The notes under the pieces: generated by a model | Database searches by the model: none | The model's input: the letters and a program-made list of their open reading frames with translations, nothing else | What the model was told of the DNA's origin: nothing | From: Winogradskyella costae | Lineage (GTDB): Bacteria; Bacteroidota; Bacteroidia; Flavobacteriales; Flavobacteriaceae | Assembly: GCF_013403865.1 (NCBI RefSeq) | Contig: NZ_JABFDK010000001.1 | Coordinates: 744,001 to 808,000 of the forward strand | Reading direction: 5' to 3' | Length of the DNA stretch: 64,000 nt | Shown: positions 1-9,556 of the stretch, piece by piece | Numbering within the stretch: position 1 is the stretch's first letter | Layout of the letters: each line of letters opens with the position of its first letter | Program-made: the position numbers and the translations under genes

Positions 1-530
1 ATTTTTCCTGAAGGAATAAAATAACTATCTCCCTGTTTTACTTTTTCAGTATTAAAGATAGCATCTACATTTAAAGCATTAATATCTGCCAGCACCTTTT
101 TCTCTATAGTTTCATTCTTTAAACCCAAAATAATTTCAGCATCATCATCGCTATCCATGATATACCACATTTCTGTTTTCCCAAAAGAATTATGATATAT
201 TTTAGCCATCGCATCATCTGGATGCACTTGTACTGATAAATTGGTTTTAGCATCTAAAAACTTTATGAGTAATGGAAAATTTTCTCCAAAAGTTGCGATA
301 TTAGAAGCTCCCAAAAAATCACTTTTATACGTCTTTATTAAGTCGTTTAATTTTTGTCCTTTGTAGATTCCATTTGCAACAACAGAAATATTATCGTCCA
401 CTCCAGAAATTTCCCAACTTTCTCCAACAGATTTTGAATTAGAATTTTTATTAAGAAGTGTCGCTAATTTTTCTCCTCCCCAAATTTTTTCTTTAAGAAT
501 AGGTTCGAATTTTATAGGATAAGCTTTCAT
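1..530 (-). CDS. manA: Mannose-6-phosphate isomerase, class I (partial, cut by window edge)
   Basis: Interconverts fructose-6-phosphate and mannose-6-phosphate, feeding GDP-mannose synthesis. About 176 N-terminal codons are visible, translated by hand from the minus strand. The start is the ATG at 530, opening MKAYPIKFEPILKEKIWGG. Family hallmarks are the early KIWGG segment, the GESWEISG segment and the zinc-site motif VQVHPDD; the visible part ends at the conserved FIPSGK stretch. The gene begins 17 bp after the GT2-like gene and so is probably the third gene of the operon starting at 2233. That suggests a mannose-derived sugar in the cluster's polysaccharide. The family assignment is firm; the polymer link is inference. 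Confidence 0.9.
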   Translation of the reverse strand, partial: MKAYPIKFEPILKEKIWGGEKLATLLNKNSNSKSVGESWEISGVDDNISVVANGIYKGQKLNDLIKTYKSDFLGASNIATFGENFPLLIKFLDAKTNLSVQVHPDDAMAKIYHNSFGKTEMWYIMDSDDDAEIILGLKNETIEKKVLADINALNVDAIFNTEKVKQGDSYFIPSGK

Positions 531-547
531 ATGTTTATTTAGTCAAT

Positions 548-1030
548 TTATAAGTTAAAAGCTGAGGTTATCTGAGGGTGGATATAATTTAAATAGTCCA
601 AAACAGAAAAGACCCTTTTAAATAGGGTTTTCTTTACCTCTTGAGTTTTTATTTTATGCAAATTAAAATCTATAATTTTATCTTTATGATGACAAAAACT
701 TTCAATTAAAGCATTTAATTCCACACCCTGATCTTTAACTGCAGTTGTGTTTAAAAAGCCAATATGTTTTAAATTAAACTCATTAAACATATATCGTGCT
801 CCGGCTCTATTTGCTGCTGTTTCTGAAATATTTCTTTTTATTTCTATAAGAGAAACATTAGTTGCACAAGCATCTTTTATATCTTCTAATAATGATAAAG
901 TGGCATCTTTACTTTCGTTGTCCACGAAACAGAATTCAATATGTTCTGATGCCTTAATTTGATTTATAAAAAACAACGTATCGATATCCGCCTCATTATT
1001 ATGAAATATGATGATAATTCCAATTTTCAT
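548..1030 (-). CDS. Short GT2-like (GT-A fold) glycosyltransferase-related protein
   Basis: A 160-residue protein with the start of a family 2 glycosyltransferase: a beta strand with IIIFHNNE, then FVDNESKDAT, equivalent to the nucleotide-sugar binding DDGSxD region, then FLNTTA where active enzymes carry a DxD-type motif. The DxD and everything after it are missing or altered. Full GT2 domains need about 220 residues, so this is probably a degenerate or non-catalytic relative. It lies 21 bp downstream of the receiver-GT2 fusion and 17 bp upstream of manA, all on the minus strand, suggesting co-transcription. It could be a remnant of a duplicated GT2 or a partner of the fused enzyme. Confidence 0.6.
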   Translation of the reverse strand: MKIGIIIIFHNNEADIDTLFFINQIKASEHIEFCFVDNESKDATLSLLEDIKDACATNVSLIEIKRNISETAANRAGARYMFNEFNLKHIGFLNTTAVKDQGVELNALIESFCHHKDKIIDFNLHKIKTQEVKKTLFKRVFSVLDYLNYIHPQITSAFNL

Positions 1031-1051
1031 TAGTCTTTATTGTTCGTTTAT

Positions 1052-2233
1052 TTAGGCCACCTTTAAGCTTCTAATTGTTTTTAAATTTGATTTTTTAGAT
1101 CTATAGACCCAAGCAATTTGTGCTAATTGACCAACAATTTTCACGGAATCTTTCATAGATAATTTAGAACCATCAGCATGAATCCAACGTTTTAAAGGCT
1201 GCTCACAAAGCATTGCTTTTGCTTTTTTAAGTCCGAAATGGATGGTCATTCTCTTAAAGATTTCTACATCAAAAATCCACTGCGTTACGAATTTTTCAGA
1301 GAAAGCGATATCAATAACGTCTTTGCTGAAAATTTTAGCACCACATTGTGTGTCTTTAAAATCCATTTTTAAGATTTTTCTAATAATAAAGTTGATTGTT
1401 AAACTGATTATTTTTCTAGCCGATTCTTTAGTGATGTTTGCCCCCATTCTAGAGATACGAGAGCCACTCACAATTTTAAAATCTGAGTTTTCAATCGTCT
1501 TTACCAAATCATCAAAATCAGATAAATCTGTCGACAAATCAGCATCTAAGAATCCGATATAATCTAAATCATCCTTTTTGGCCATATGAAGCATTCCTAA
1601 ACGAACAGCTTCTGCTTTGCCTCCATTCTTTTCACAATCGTAAACCGTAATAAAATCTTCTCTTCCTTTTTGTAATTCATGGAGCACTTCTAAGGTTTTA
1701 TCTTTACTACCATCATTAACAAAACACAAATGATACCCTGAGTTTTCATCAACAAAATTTAAAAACTCATCACTTAACAAACGCTCTTCTTCGTCATAAC
1801 AAGGAATAACAACTCCAACACAACGTTGTTGAATCATCACATTGCTTTTAGAATGAATTGCATTATCGATTTGTGGTACACCTATTAATCGTTTTACTCT
1901 TGCGCAGATTTCGTTAAGGCTTAATGGCTTTTTCATATAATCATTAATTCCTAGTTCAAAAGCTTCAGTAATAGTATCATCTTTAGTGTTACCAGATAAT
2001 ATCATTATTGGGGTATCAGAATTTTTAGTGTTTCTAATATGTTTTACAACATCTAAACCTGAAACACCTGGCATATTTATATCTACAATAACTAAGTCTG
2101 GACTAAATGAGTCGTATAATTCTAATCCTTTTGACGCATCAGTTTCTATCTTCACTTCGTATCCCAACTCTAATAATCTTTTCTCAAGCGGAAGTAATAC
2201 TAACTGTTGATCATCTATGGCTAAAACTTTCAT
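1052..2233 (-). CDS. Response-regulator receiver domain fused to GT2 glycosyltransferase
   Basis: A 393-residue two-domain protein. Residues 1 to about 118 are a CheY-like receiver: acidic pocket IDDQ near residue 6, phosphoacceptor D51 in VIVDINMPG, and a conserved lysine in MKKPLS. Residues about 135-375 are a GT2 domain of the dolichyl/polyprenyl-phosphate glucose or mannose synthase type, with VVIPCYDEEE, FVNDGSKDKT and the DxD-like FLDADLSTD. No C-terminal membrane helices are seen, unlike many polyprenyl-phosphate glycosyltransferases. The architecture implies a sugar transfer step controlled directly by phosphorylation. It heads the minus-strand operon with the short GT2 gene and manA, behind a promoter with the shared CCATTCGTC box. 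Domain calls are firm; the phospho-control model is inference. Confidence 0.85.
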   Translation of the reverse strand: MKVLAIDDQQLVLLPLEKRLLELGYEVKIETDASKGLELYDSFSPDLVIVDINMPGVSGLDVVKHIRNTKNSDTPIMILSGNTKDDTITEAFELGINDYMKKPLSLNEICARVKRLIGVPQIDNAIHSKSNVMIQQRCVGVVIPCYDEEERLLSDEFLNFVDENSGYHLCFVNDGSKDKTLEVLHELQKGREDFITVYDCEKNGGKAEAVRLGMLHMAKKDDLDYIGFLDADLSTDLSDFDDLVKTIENSDFKIVSGSRISRMGANITKESARKIISLTINFIIRKILKMDFKDTQCGAKIFSKDVIDIAFSEKFVTQWIFDVEIFKRMTIHFGLKKAKAMLCEQPLKRWIHADGSKLSMKDSVKIVGQLAQIAWVYRSKKSNLKTIRSLKVA

Positions 2234-2263
2234 AATAATTGTTTTTATTTGTTATTTACAGTA

Positions 2264-2333
2264 CAAAAGTACCTGAGATGACGTCTTTATTTTTTTAATT
2301 TAGCCTAAGCCATAGATAAGTGTAGACGAATGG
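2264..2333 (-). promoter_or_regulatory. Promoter of the REC-GT2 operon with LytTR-like box
   Basis: On the minus strand a perfect Bacteroidota -7 box, TACTTTTG, lies at 2264-2271, and the 9-bp box CCATTCGTC lies at 2325-2333, 53 bp upstream. The same box at nearly the same spacing recurs at four other promoters in the window and matches the known AlgR consensus CCGTTCGTC at 8 of 9 positions. The second box (YCNAYCGAA) is not evident here. The divergent gene starting at 2417 may share the site. Confidence 0.6.
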
Positions 2334-2416
2334 CAGATTACTATAGATAATTAAAAAACGAACCCCTATTTAAATTACATATCTTTACGGTATTGATAGT
2401 CCTGTCAAGGTTTTAC

Positions 2417-5400
2417 ATGAAAAACACATCAAACAAATATTTAATTGCAGCGTTACTTATAGGTATCGCATTTCATGGTACGTCTATATTTTTCACATTA
2501 GAAACTACATATGATGCCTTAATACATTTGTTTTTTGCAGATCACTATGCGACGAGCTGGTTTGAACCGTGGAACTATAAATGGTACACTGGTTTTACCG
2601 TAATGAGTTATCCTCCCTTGGTCCATCAATCTATTGCTGCGCTATCTTTAATTGGTGGTTTAAAGTTTGGGATGTTTACCGTAGCCTTACTCGCTATCGT
2701 TTTATTTATAACTGGTGTTTATCGCTTTTCGTTATTAATCACCTCTAATAGAACAGCTGCTGGTTATGCAGCATTACTTGCTGTGTTTTCTTCATCTTTT
2801 GTTGAAACGCTCCACGTGTTTGGTCAGCTTCCTAGTATCATTGGCATATCTGTATTAATGCATGCTTTACCTGAAATTTATTTGTGGTTAAAAACAGGTA
2901 AATGGCGCTATTTAGCCACCTCATTGTCCTTGATTGCAGTTACCGTAACATCACATCATGTAACCCCTATATTCGGTATGATATTCTTTATCTTCCCGTT
3001 AATAGGCATGGTGATTATGGATCATTCTAGAGACCAAGTAGATTCTGTAAAAGCCATCACGTTTAAAGTCTTTTTAAATAGTTTCTTTAAACTCTTTAAA
3101 CGCATTATTAGTTTCGGAATGTTGTCTTTAGTCATCATTATTGGTTGTATTCTACCGTATTGGATTAACTCTAAAAACAATCCAATAACACAAGTCCCAA
3201 TTCCACATGGCTCGAGAGATAATTTTTTAGAAATCACCTCTTCCGGATTGGTTTTCTTTTTAATTCCCTGGGGCATTTTACTCATATTATTACCGTACAT
3301 TTTCTACAGATATTATACCAAACGCTATTTGTTTTTTGGCTTATCGATGACTATCCTTGTCATTTTAGGTACTGGTGGAACCACTCCCATTCCGAGAGTA
3401 TTACTTGGCGAAACGGCTTTTAATATTTTAACCTTAGACCGGTTTACACTTTGGGCTTCTATTATGTCGCTGCCTTTATTTGGTGAGTTTACCTACCGGT
3501 TTGTTGAAGGAGATCTAAAAACCTTAATTCAAGATAAGTTTGGTGCTATTTACCATCGGTTAATTGGTGGACTTTTAGCTGGACTCTTTTTATTCATGAC
3601 GATTTTCACCATGAGTCTCAGCTATTTTAAACCCTCGCAACCACAACGTATCGAGATGCTTCCCATTGTTAACTTCTTAAATCAAGACAACCACGACCAA
3701 TGGAGATATATGACCTTGGGCTTTGGCGATCAAATGGCTTGGCTATCGGCACAAACCAATGCCATGTCTGTAGATGGAAACTACCATTCGGCAAGACGAC
3801 TACCAGAATTAACCACAAGACCAATTGAGCGTTTAGAAAACTCGAAATTTAAAGGAGTTGAAGGGATTGGTTCATTACAACAATTTTTAACCACACCAGA
3901 GAAATATAACTTTAAGTATATCTTCTCTAACGATAAATTCTACGATCCCATTTTATATTTCTGCGGTTGGCAACGCTTACGACAACTCGAAAACGGTATA
4001 ATGGTTTGGGAAAAACTAAACGTTCCACCTTTATCAACCATATTGCCCAAAGACGATGTGGCTACATGGCAAAAAATCCTCTGGGGAATTACACCATTTC
4101 TAACGGTTTTAATCGCTTTTGTCCTAAACATACAAATGCTTTGGATTAGACTTCTAAAAACGAAGGCTAAAAAACTTCCGGCGTATCTTAAGTTTCAAAA
4201 TGATTACTCAAAATTTTCTAGTAGTGTTTTAAAAATCACACATATTTGGTCTTTCATTCTTGCCTTAATTGTATGTTATGGCACTTATATATTTTACATA
4301 AAAAATGAATCGCATTATTCACCAGAAAATGCCATACTTGCTTATTACGATGCTTTAGATTTTAAAGAATTTGAAACTGCACACAGCCTGATCAATCCTA
4401 ATAGCGATATGCCCATAGCGCAGTATATGCTAGAAATATCGGTTACTGATGGTTTATTAAGTTCGTATGCAAAATTAGATGCCATTACCACAGAAATGTT
4501 AAGCAGAACTGATAGCCTAGCCAGCTTAAAAGTCTTTACAGATTGGATTACACCACTTGAAAAAATTAAACGTGTCGATTATAAAACTTTAGTCAAGCTA
4601 AATAACAAATGGTACATTCAACCCGAGGATATTGATTTAGATTTACCACCAGACCAATTGTATTCTAGTAATTCTACAAATTATTTTAATCAAGGGAGAC
4701 GACGCATCACCACAGAAGAAACACATCACGAAGACATTTTAAAGCAACCCGTTTTAGAAATCTTAAAAGCTAAACTCGTTAAATTTGAAAATCATTATGC
4801 AATCATTGGTGAAATTCAGAATATAGACAATGTTCCAGCAGATGTGGTCTTAAAGGGCACCTTGTATAATGATGACAACAAATTTTTAGCCACTTACAAT
4901 GCGAAATATCACGTTAATCATAAGTTGATGCCAAAAGAAGTCAGTTCATTTCGAATTAATTTTGAAGGTATCGCCTGGTCTAAAACACAAGATTCTATTC
5001 CAAAGACCTTTAATCCAGATGAGTTTACTCCAATTGAGTTAGAAGAACAACCGACGAAATTTAACCTACAAGTCGCTGGGAATGTTTCAGGGTCTGATTT
5101 ATTTAAAAATACCACCATTACGATTTCGGAAATTGATGACACTCATATGTCCGGAACCTTGTTTAATACTGGTATTGAAGAAGTCACGATTCCGCAATTA
5201 TTAATGTCGTATTATGATGCCGACAAAAATTTAGTTTGGGTCGATCACCTATTTGTAAAAGAAGGTATTAGGCAACAGCGTTCACAGACTTTTGATTTTC
5301 CCTTATTAACCAATGAAACCGTTCGAGTTATTAATACAGATATGAGTAACTGTTTTGTCAATGGCTTACCTAATTCTAATATTGCGAATAAAATCGTCCC

Positions 5401-5506
5401 GAATCGAATCCGCAATCATAATAATGACGAATTTCAGAACATAGATCATCCTATTTATAAATTTATAAAACTAGAAATCAATACTTATATCGGAAGCCCT
5501 AATTAA
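2417..5506 (+). CDS. Large polytopic membrane protein, GT-C / 6-PTPS-related type
   Basis: A 1029-residue protein with about 12 hydrophobic segments in residues 1-630 and a soluble C-terminal region of about 390 residues. The first loop carries TTYDALIHLFFADHY and GFTVMSYPP, typical of the 6-pyruvoyl-tetrahydropterin-synthase-related membrane family, which looks like GT-C lipid-linked-sugar transferases. I chose ATG 2417 over the in-frame TTG at 2393 because it directly precedes the first membrane helix and a -7-like TATCTTTA lies at 2380-2387. The stop and the next start overlap (TAATG), so translation is probably coupled to the Ig-like protein. Likely an inner-membrane polysaccharide polymerase or transferase; the exact activity is not determinable. 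Confidence 0.65.
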   Translation: MKNTSNKYLIAALLIGIAFHGTSIFFTLETTYDALIHLFFADHYATSWFEPWNYKWYTGFTVMSYPPLVHQSIAALSLIGGLKFGMFTVALLAIVLFITGVYRFSLLITSNRTAAGYAALLAVFSSSFVETLHVFGQLPSIIGISVLMHALPEIYLWLKTGKWRYLATSLSLIAVTVTSHHVTPIFGMIFFIFPLIGMVIMDHSRDQVDSVKAITFKVFLNSFFKLFKRIISFGMLSLVIIIGCILPYWINSKNNPITQVPIPHGSRDNFLEITSSGLVFFLIPWGILLILLPYIFYRYYTKRYLFFGLSMTILVILGTGGTTPIPRVLLGETAFNILTLDRFTLWASIMSLPLFGEFTYRFVEGDLKTLIQDKFGAIYHRLIGGLLAGLFLFMTIFTMSLSYFKPSQPQRIEMLPIVNFLNQDNHDQWRYMTLGFGDQMAWLSAQTNAMSVDGNYHSARRLPELTTRPIERLENSKFKGVEGIGSLQQFLTTPEKYNFKYIFSNDKFYDPILYFCGWQRLRQLENGIMVWEKLNVPPLSTILPKDDVATWQKILWGITPFLTVLIAFVLNIQMLWIRLLKTKAKKLPAYLKFQNDYSKFSSSVLKITHIWSFILALIVCYGTYIFYIKNESHYSPENAILAYYDALDFKEFETAHSLINPNSDMPIAQYMLEISVTDGLLSSYAKLDAITTEMLSRTDSLASLKVFTDWITPLEKIKRVDYKTLVKLNNKWYIQPEDIDLDLPPDQLYSSNSTNYFNQGRRRITTEETHHEDILKQPVLEILKAKLVKFENHYAIIGEIQNIDNVPADVVLKGTLYNDDNKFLATYNAKYHVNHKLMPKEVSSFRINFEGIAWSKTQDSIPKTFNPDEFTPIELEEQPTKFNLQVAGNVSGSDLFKNTTITISEIDDTHMSGTLFNTGIEEVTIPQLLMSYYDADKNLVWVDHLFVKEGIRQQRSQTFDFPLLTNETVRVINTDMSNCFVNGLPNSNIANKIVPNRIRNHNNDEFQNIDHPIYKFIKLEINTYIGSPN

Positions 5507-6720
5507 TGTCTTTTAAGAACCTATACATATCGCTAATTTCTCTATTATTGTTAACTTCTACAGTAGTTTTTAACACTCGAAATAGCGATAGCACATACAC
5601 GCTACTTACTATTAAAAGTGAATCTATCGCTGGTGAATCTATCTCATTAAAATTTGCCTTTACAGGCGACTCAGAAGTTTTATTATATGGTTCTAACAGT
5701 TACGGCTCTATTTTATTAGAACCTGAGGTTAATGATAAGGAACTCATATTTATATTACCTGAGGTTATGTCTAACAAATCGGGTGTGTTCAACTGGAAAT
5801 TACAAACGACATCTCATCCAATTTCTGGGCACATAACCATTCAACCAAAATCAGAAATTAAAGCTATAGAAAGTTATTTAGGTCCACCAAGTATTGAAGC
5901 TGGTGGTACGGATTATACTATGCTCGTCGTTATTCCAACCGATGATTTAGACAATCCTTTAGCAGATAGTACCAGCGTTACGATTAAACATCAATTTTTA
6001 ACGAATGCCTATGCTTCAGATGTTAGTACAGAACACGGTTTTGCTTTTAAAAATATAAATTCTGAAACAAAAAAAGGAAGAATACTGATCAGTTCGGAAT
6101 GTTTAGACCTCAACTCAAAAGAATTTGATGTTAATGTGTTGCCCGCTATTCCTACGGATTTTAAAATCGCTTCGGAACGCATTCACAATTACGCAGATGG
6201 CAATCAGATAACGACTTTTAAAACATCCTTAATAAAAGATCGCTATGATAATACTGTAAGCGATGGGACATTTGTCACTTTTTTTATTACCAATAAGGCA
6301 GGATACAAATCAAAAACATCTGGTACAACTATTAATGGTATCGCAAGAGCAAAACTATTGCATCCCGATTTTGAAGACCAATGGAATATAAAAGCTTATG
6401 TTGAAGGTATGGCGAATAGTAATACTATTGTTTTAAATTACAAACAAGCCATTTCAGATTTTGAAGTCGCTTTTTCTGAAGATAACAGAACCGTAACGCT
6501 TGGACCTATACAGAGTTTTATGAGTCAACGTGTGCCAGATGGCTTAACGGTAAAGTTATCTATTTTCAAAGATGGTATGTTAATACACCAACTCATAAAA
6601 GATACGTTTAATGGTATGGCTGAATTTTATTTAGATAACGATCGTTACCCAAAAGGGGTGTATGACGTTGAGCTTAAAACTGCTGGCATTGTTAAATCTT
6701 ACAAATCAATTAATCTATGA
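5506..6720 (+). CDS. Secreted or membrane-tethered Ig-like domain protein
   Basis: 404 residues with one N-terminal hydrophobic segment (residues 6-22), consistent with an uncleaved anchor or signal peptide. The rest is beta-rich and repetitive in style, with segments such as DRYDNTVSDGTFVTFFITN that resemble Big/invasin-type Ig-like domains. No catalytic motif is seen. It is coupled to the membrane protein upstream (1-bp overlap) and the glycoside hydrolase downstream (ATGA overlap), so the three products probably form a periplasmic/inner-membrane assembly. I do not recognise a named family; the function is unknown. Confidence 0.6.
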   Translation: MSFKNLYISLISLLLLTSTVVFNTRNSDSTYTLLTIKSESIAGESISLKFAFTGDSEVLLYGSNSYGSILLEPEVNDKELIFILPEVMSNKSGVFNWKLQTTSHPISGHITIQPKSEIKAIESYLGPPSIEAGGTDYTMLVVIPTDDLDNPLADSTSVTIKHQFLTNAYASDVSTEHGFAFKNINSETKKGRILISSECLDLNSKEFDVNVLPAIPTDFKIASERIHNYADGNQITTFKTSLIKDRYDNTVSDGTFVTFFITNKAGYKSKTSGTTINGIARAKLLHPDFEDQWNIKAYVEGMANSNTIVLNYKQAISDFEVAFSEDNRTVTLGPIQSFMSQRVPDGLTVKLSIFKDGMLIHQLIKDTFNGMAEFYLDNDRYPKGVYDVELKTAGIVKSYKSINL

Positions 6721-8252
6721 GTAAGATTAACAAAAACATATTAAGAGGCGCACTTTTGGTATCCTATGTTTTAATAATAGCATTGGTTATTTATGCTTTT
6801 GGTGCGATTTATAGTTATCTTAATACAGGTGCTGATCGCAGCAAAATGCTACATACTGAAGTTAAACAAATCGATCAATATCTTCCTGAAATTACATGGC
6901 AACCTTTAACCAATGAAGGCCGACCTATGGATGCCCAAACCTTAACAGCCATAGAAAATGATTATCTAGATGGTTGGTTTGTAAGACACGTGGCTTATAA
7001 AACCAATACGACTATTGGTATTGGTGATTATTATACTGAAAGTGCACGACAAAATCTATTTAATATTATCGCGCTTAATAGCGAAAATAAAACAACTGTT
7101 ATTGGCACCACATTAGAACATCACCCGACTTTAGAGTTTTTTAGTGAAGACGGCCAACTTGCTGTGCTCACAGACAATGACGTTGTTGAATATAAGAGGT
7201 TATTTAAAGACAATCAACTGATCACTGAGATTACAGAAAAATCAAGTTATAAAATCACACTTTTATTAGAAGATGGGTTTTGGCGCGTACGTCATATGGT
7301 AAAAATAAAGTCGGAACCATATACCGCACAGGTAACGCAGCCCGTTAGCACGACCACAATAAACGGTATTAATTACTATCCACAAGCCACACCTTGGGCT
7401 ATGTTTGGCGATCATTTTGACGCAGATATTATAGCTTCGGATTTTGAGTTGATACAATCAACCGGACTTAATAGTATTCGGTTATTTGTGCCTTATGAAG
7501 ATTTTGGAAAATCGGATATTGACCAAAACAAACTAGACCAACTCATCACAATTTTAGATCTTGCAGAAAGTGCTAATCTGAAAGTTATGGTGACGCTTTT
7601 TGATTTCTACGGCGATTATTCTGTACTCAATTGGACACTTACGCAACGTCATGCCAAAACCATTATACAAGCTTTAAAAGACCATAAGGCACTGGCAGTT
7701 TGGGACATTAAAAATGAACCGAATTTAGATTTTGAATCACGTGGTACATCTTTAGTTACCGCTTGGCTAGCGCATATGATTGATTTTGTAAAAGCGCAAG
7801 ATCCTAATCATGCCGTTACGATAGGATGGTCTAATGCTGAAAGCGCAACCCTTCTAAAAGACAAGCTAGATTTGGTATCTTTTCACTATTACGAAGATTT
7901 AGAGGCGCTTGATGCCACTTTTGAAACTTTAAAAAGTAACATTACCGATAAACCAATCGTCATTACTGAATATGGAATGTCGTCTTATCATGGTTTCTGG
8001 AATCCTTTTGGTAATTCGGAAGAAGGCCAAGCCGAATATCATAAAACAATACAATCTATATTTTCTGAACATGATATTCAATTTATGTCGTGGACACTTT
8101 ACGACTTTGGTAAAATACCAAAAGAAGTCGTAGGGAGACTTCCTTGGCGCCAAAATGCTCAAAAGCACTTTGGATTTATAGATGAAAATGGAATTAGAAA
8201 ACCTTCTTTTTTATTTATTGCTAATAAGAAACCTTCTGCGCAGCAGCATTAA
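6717..8252 (+). CDS. Membrane-anchored clan-A glycoside hydrolase (GH5-like TIM barrel)
   Basis: 511 residues. One membrane segment (residues 12-35) anchors the protein facing the periplasm; residues 45-210 form an unassigned domain; residues about 220-505 form the TIM barrel. The acid/base is predicted as E334 in IKNEPN and the nucleophile as E418 in VITEYG, the clan GH-A arrangement of GH5, GH39 and similar families. Several exopolysaccharide systems carry a periplasmic hydrolase that trims the polymer (PslG, PelA, BcsZ), which fits this position. It overlaps the preceding gene by 4 bp and runs 32 bp into the 3' end of the convergent GT4 gene. Substrate unknown. Confidence 0.8.
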   Translation: MSKINKNILRGALLVSYVLIIALVIYAFGAIYSYLNTGADRSKMLHTEVKQIDQYLPEITWQPLTNEGRPMDAQTLTAIENDYLDGWFVRHVAYKTNTTIGIGDYYTESARQNLFNIIALNSENKTTVIGTTLEHHPTLEFFSEDGQLAVLTDNDVVEYKRLFKDNQLITEITEKSSYKITLLLEDGFWRVRHMVKIKSEPYTAQVTQPVSTTTINGINYYPQATPWAMFGDHFDADIIASDFELIQSTGLNSIRLFVPYEDFGKSDIDQNKLDQLITILDLAESANLKVMVTLFDFYGDYSVLNWTLTQRHAKTIIQALKDHKALAVWDIKNEPNLDFESRGTSLVTAWLAHMIDFVKAQDPNHAVTIGWSNAESATLLKDKLDLVSFHYYEDLEALDATFETLKSNITDKPIVITEYGMSSYHGFWNPFGNSEEGQAEYHKTIQSIFSEHDIQFMSWTLYDFGKIPKEVVGRLPWRQNAQKHFGFIDENGIRKPSFLFIANKKPSAQQH

Positions 8253-9447
8253 CATTAGGGAATGTTATGCGTTTTTCATCTATGATATCTTGAAAATGCT
8301 CTAAATACATATCTGTAATTTGAGACATTGGATGCGCTGTTGCAGCATCGTAATTAATTTTAGAAAGCTTAACTCTATATGCTTCATCTGTTACTATCGC
8401 TTCTATAGCAGAGGCCAAACTTTCAACACTTGTAGGTTCAAAAAACTCGCCTCTATAACCTTCGTCTTTCACTAACAAGGCTAAGTCACCTAAATCTGGC
8501 ATCACTACTGCTTTTCCATAACTTCCGGCTTGGTGCAACACACCCGAGCTTCCTGTTGTAGACGTATAAGGGAAAACAACGACAGCACTTTCGTTAAATA
8601 AGGTTGGGACTTCGTGCTCTTCAACATAACCCGTAAAACGTACTTGAGGCACATGTTTATAATCTTCTTCTACTTTAGCTAAATATCCTGGTACATTTGG
8701 GTTATCTGTTCCGGCAATAACCACTTCTAAATCTAAACCTGTTTTAGCTCTCACCATTTCAACAGCTTCAATCATACCTTCTACTTTTTTGTAGGTTCCA
8801 AATTTTCCGAAGGTCATAATTTGTAATGGCCCTTTTGGCAATCTATAATTTGGTTCTTCTGGTATTTCAAAAGTGCCATGTGGAATTAATTTTACATTAG
8901 GTGACAAATATTTTATCTCTAAAATATTCACATACTTTTGCATAGTTACTGCAACGATATCAGCTTTTAAAATAAGCTTTGTCAAACTTGTGCCAATAAA
9001 TCCGTAGATCTTCTGCATGATTTTATTTGAGGTAAACCCTGCACTTCCTAAATCGACTTCTTCTAAAATATTATGTAGCAACACAATGTTGGGAATCTTT
9101 TTCAACTTACACACTAATGGTAACATTAAACCTAAGGCAGCTGCAATCTTTTTGTCACCAAACTTCATAAACTGTAGATTGAATAATACAGCGTCTGGCT
9201 TTGTGGTATTGAGGGCTTTTGTTACTGAAAACAAATTTTTGTAGCTATTAAACGACCAGCATTCTTTTATCGTAATCTTACAACCATCTTCCGTAAACTC
9301 TATATCCTTTGCTCCTTCAGTTCTATCGGTTAATAAGACTAATTCTGTAACAGCTTCCTTTTGTCTAAATTGCTTTACTAAATGATAAGCATACTCGTTT
9401 AAAGTGACTTTACTTGGTGGATATGCAGTTACAATTGCTAGTTTCAT
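8221..9447 (-). CDS. Family 4 glycosyltransferase (GT-B fold)
   Basis: 408 residues. The N-terminal half opens with AIVTAYPPSKVTLNEYAYHL, the acceptor-side Rossmann domain. The C-terminal half has the GT4 layout: ITMFGKFGTYKK-type strand, RFTGYVEEHEVPTLFNESAV and the E-x7-E-like segment near GSSGVLHQAGSYGKAVV. It probably transfers a nucleotide-sugar residue in the cytoplasm, comparable to PelF. The gene is tail-to-tail with the glycoside hydrolase (32-bp overlap) and has its own promoter just after the flippase stop codon, with the shared boxes. Donor and acceptor cannot be read from sequence. Confidence 0.85.
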   Translation of the reverse strand: MKLAIVTAYPPSKVTLNEYAYHLVKQFRQKEAVTELVLLTDRTEGAKDIEFTEDGCKITIKECWSFNSYKNLFSVTKALNTTKPDAVLFNLQFMKFGDKKIAAALGLMLPLVCKLKKIPNIVLLHNILEEVDLGSAGFTSNKIMQKIYGFIGTSLTKLILKADIVAVTMQKYVNILEIKYLSPNVKLIPHGTFEIPEEPNYRLPKGPLQIMTFGKFGTYKKVEGMIEAVEMVRAKTGLDLEVVIAGTDNPNVPGYLAKVEEDYKHVPQVRFTGYVEEHEVPTLFNESAVVVFPYTSTTGSSGVLHQAGSYGKAVVMPDLGDLALLVKDEGYRGEFFEPTSVESLASAIEAIVTDEAYRVKLSKINYDAATAHPMSQITDMYLEHFQDIIDEKRITFPNVNAAAQKVSY

Positions 9448-9485
9448 AATAATGGTATTTTTAAATGTTTTAATTAATTACACTG

Positions 9486-9554
9486 CAAATTTGGGATTTT
9501 ATTCGGCAGATTTTTGAGAGTTTCGATAGGGCGACTTTTAGTGTAGACGAATGG
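9486..9554 (-). promoter_or_regulatory. Promoter of the GT4 gene with paired LytTR-like boxes
   Basis: On the minus strand: CCATTCGTC at 9546-9554, CCTATCGAA at 9522-9530, and a -7-like CAAATTTG at 9486-9493, one mismatch from TAnnTTTG. The distal box begins 2 bp after the flippase stop codon. Box-to-box distance is 24 bp, and the proximal box lies 28 bp above the -7 element. Confidence 0.6.
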
Positions 9555-9556
9555 AA

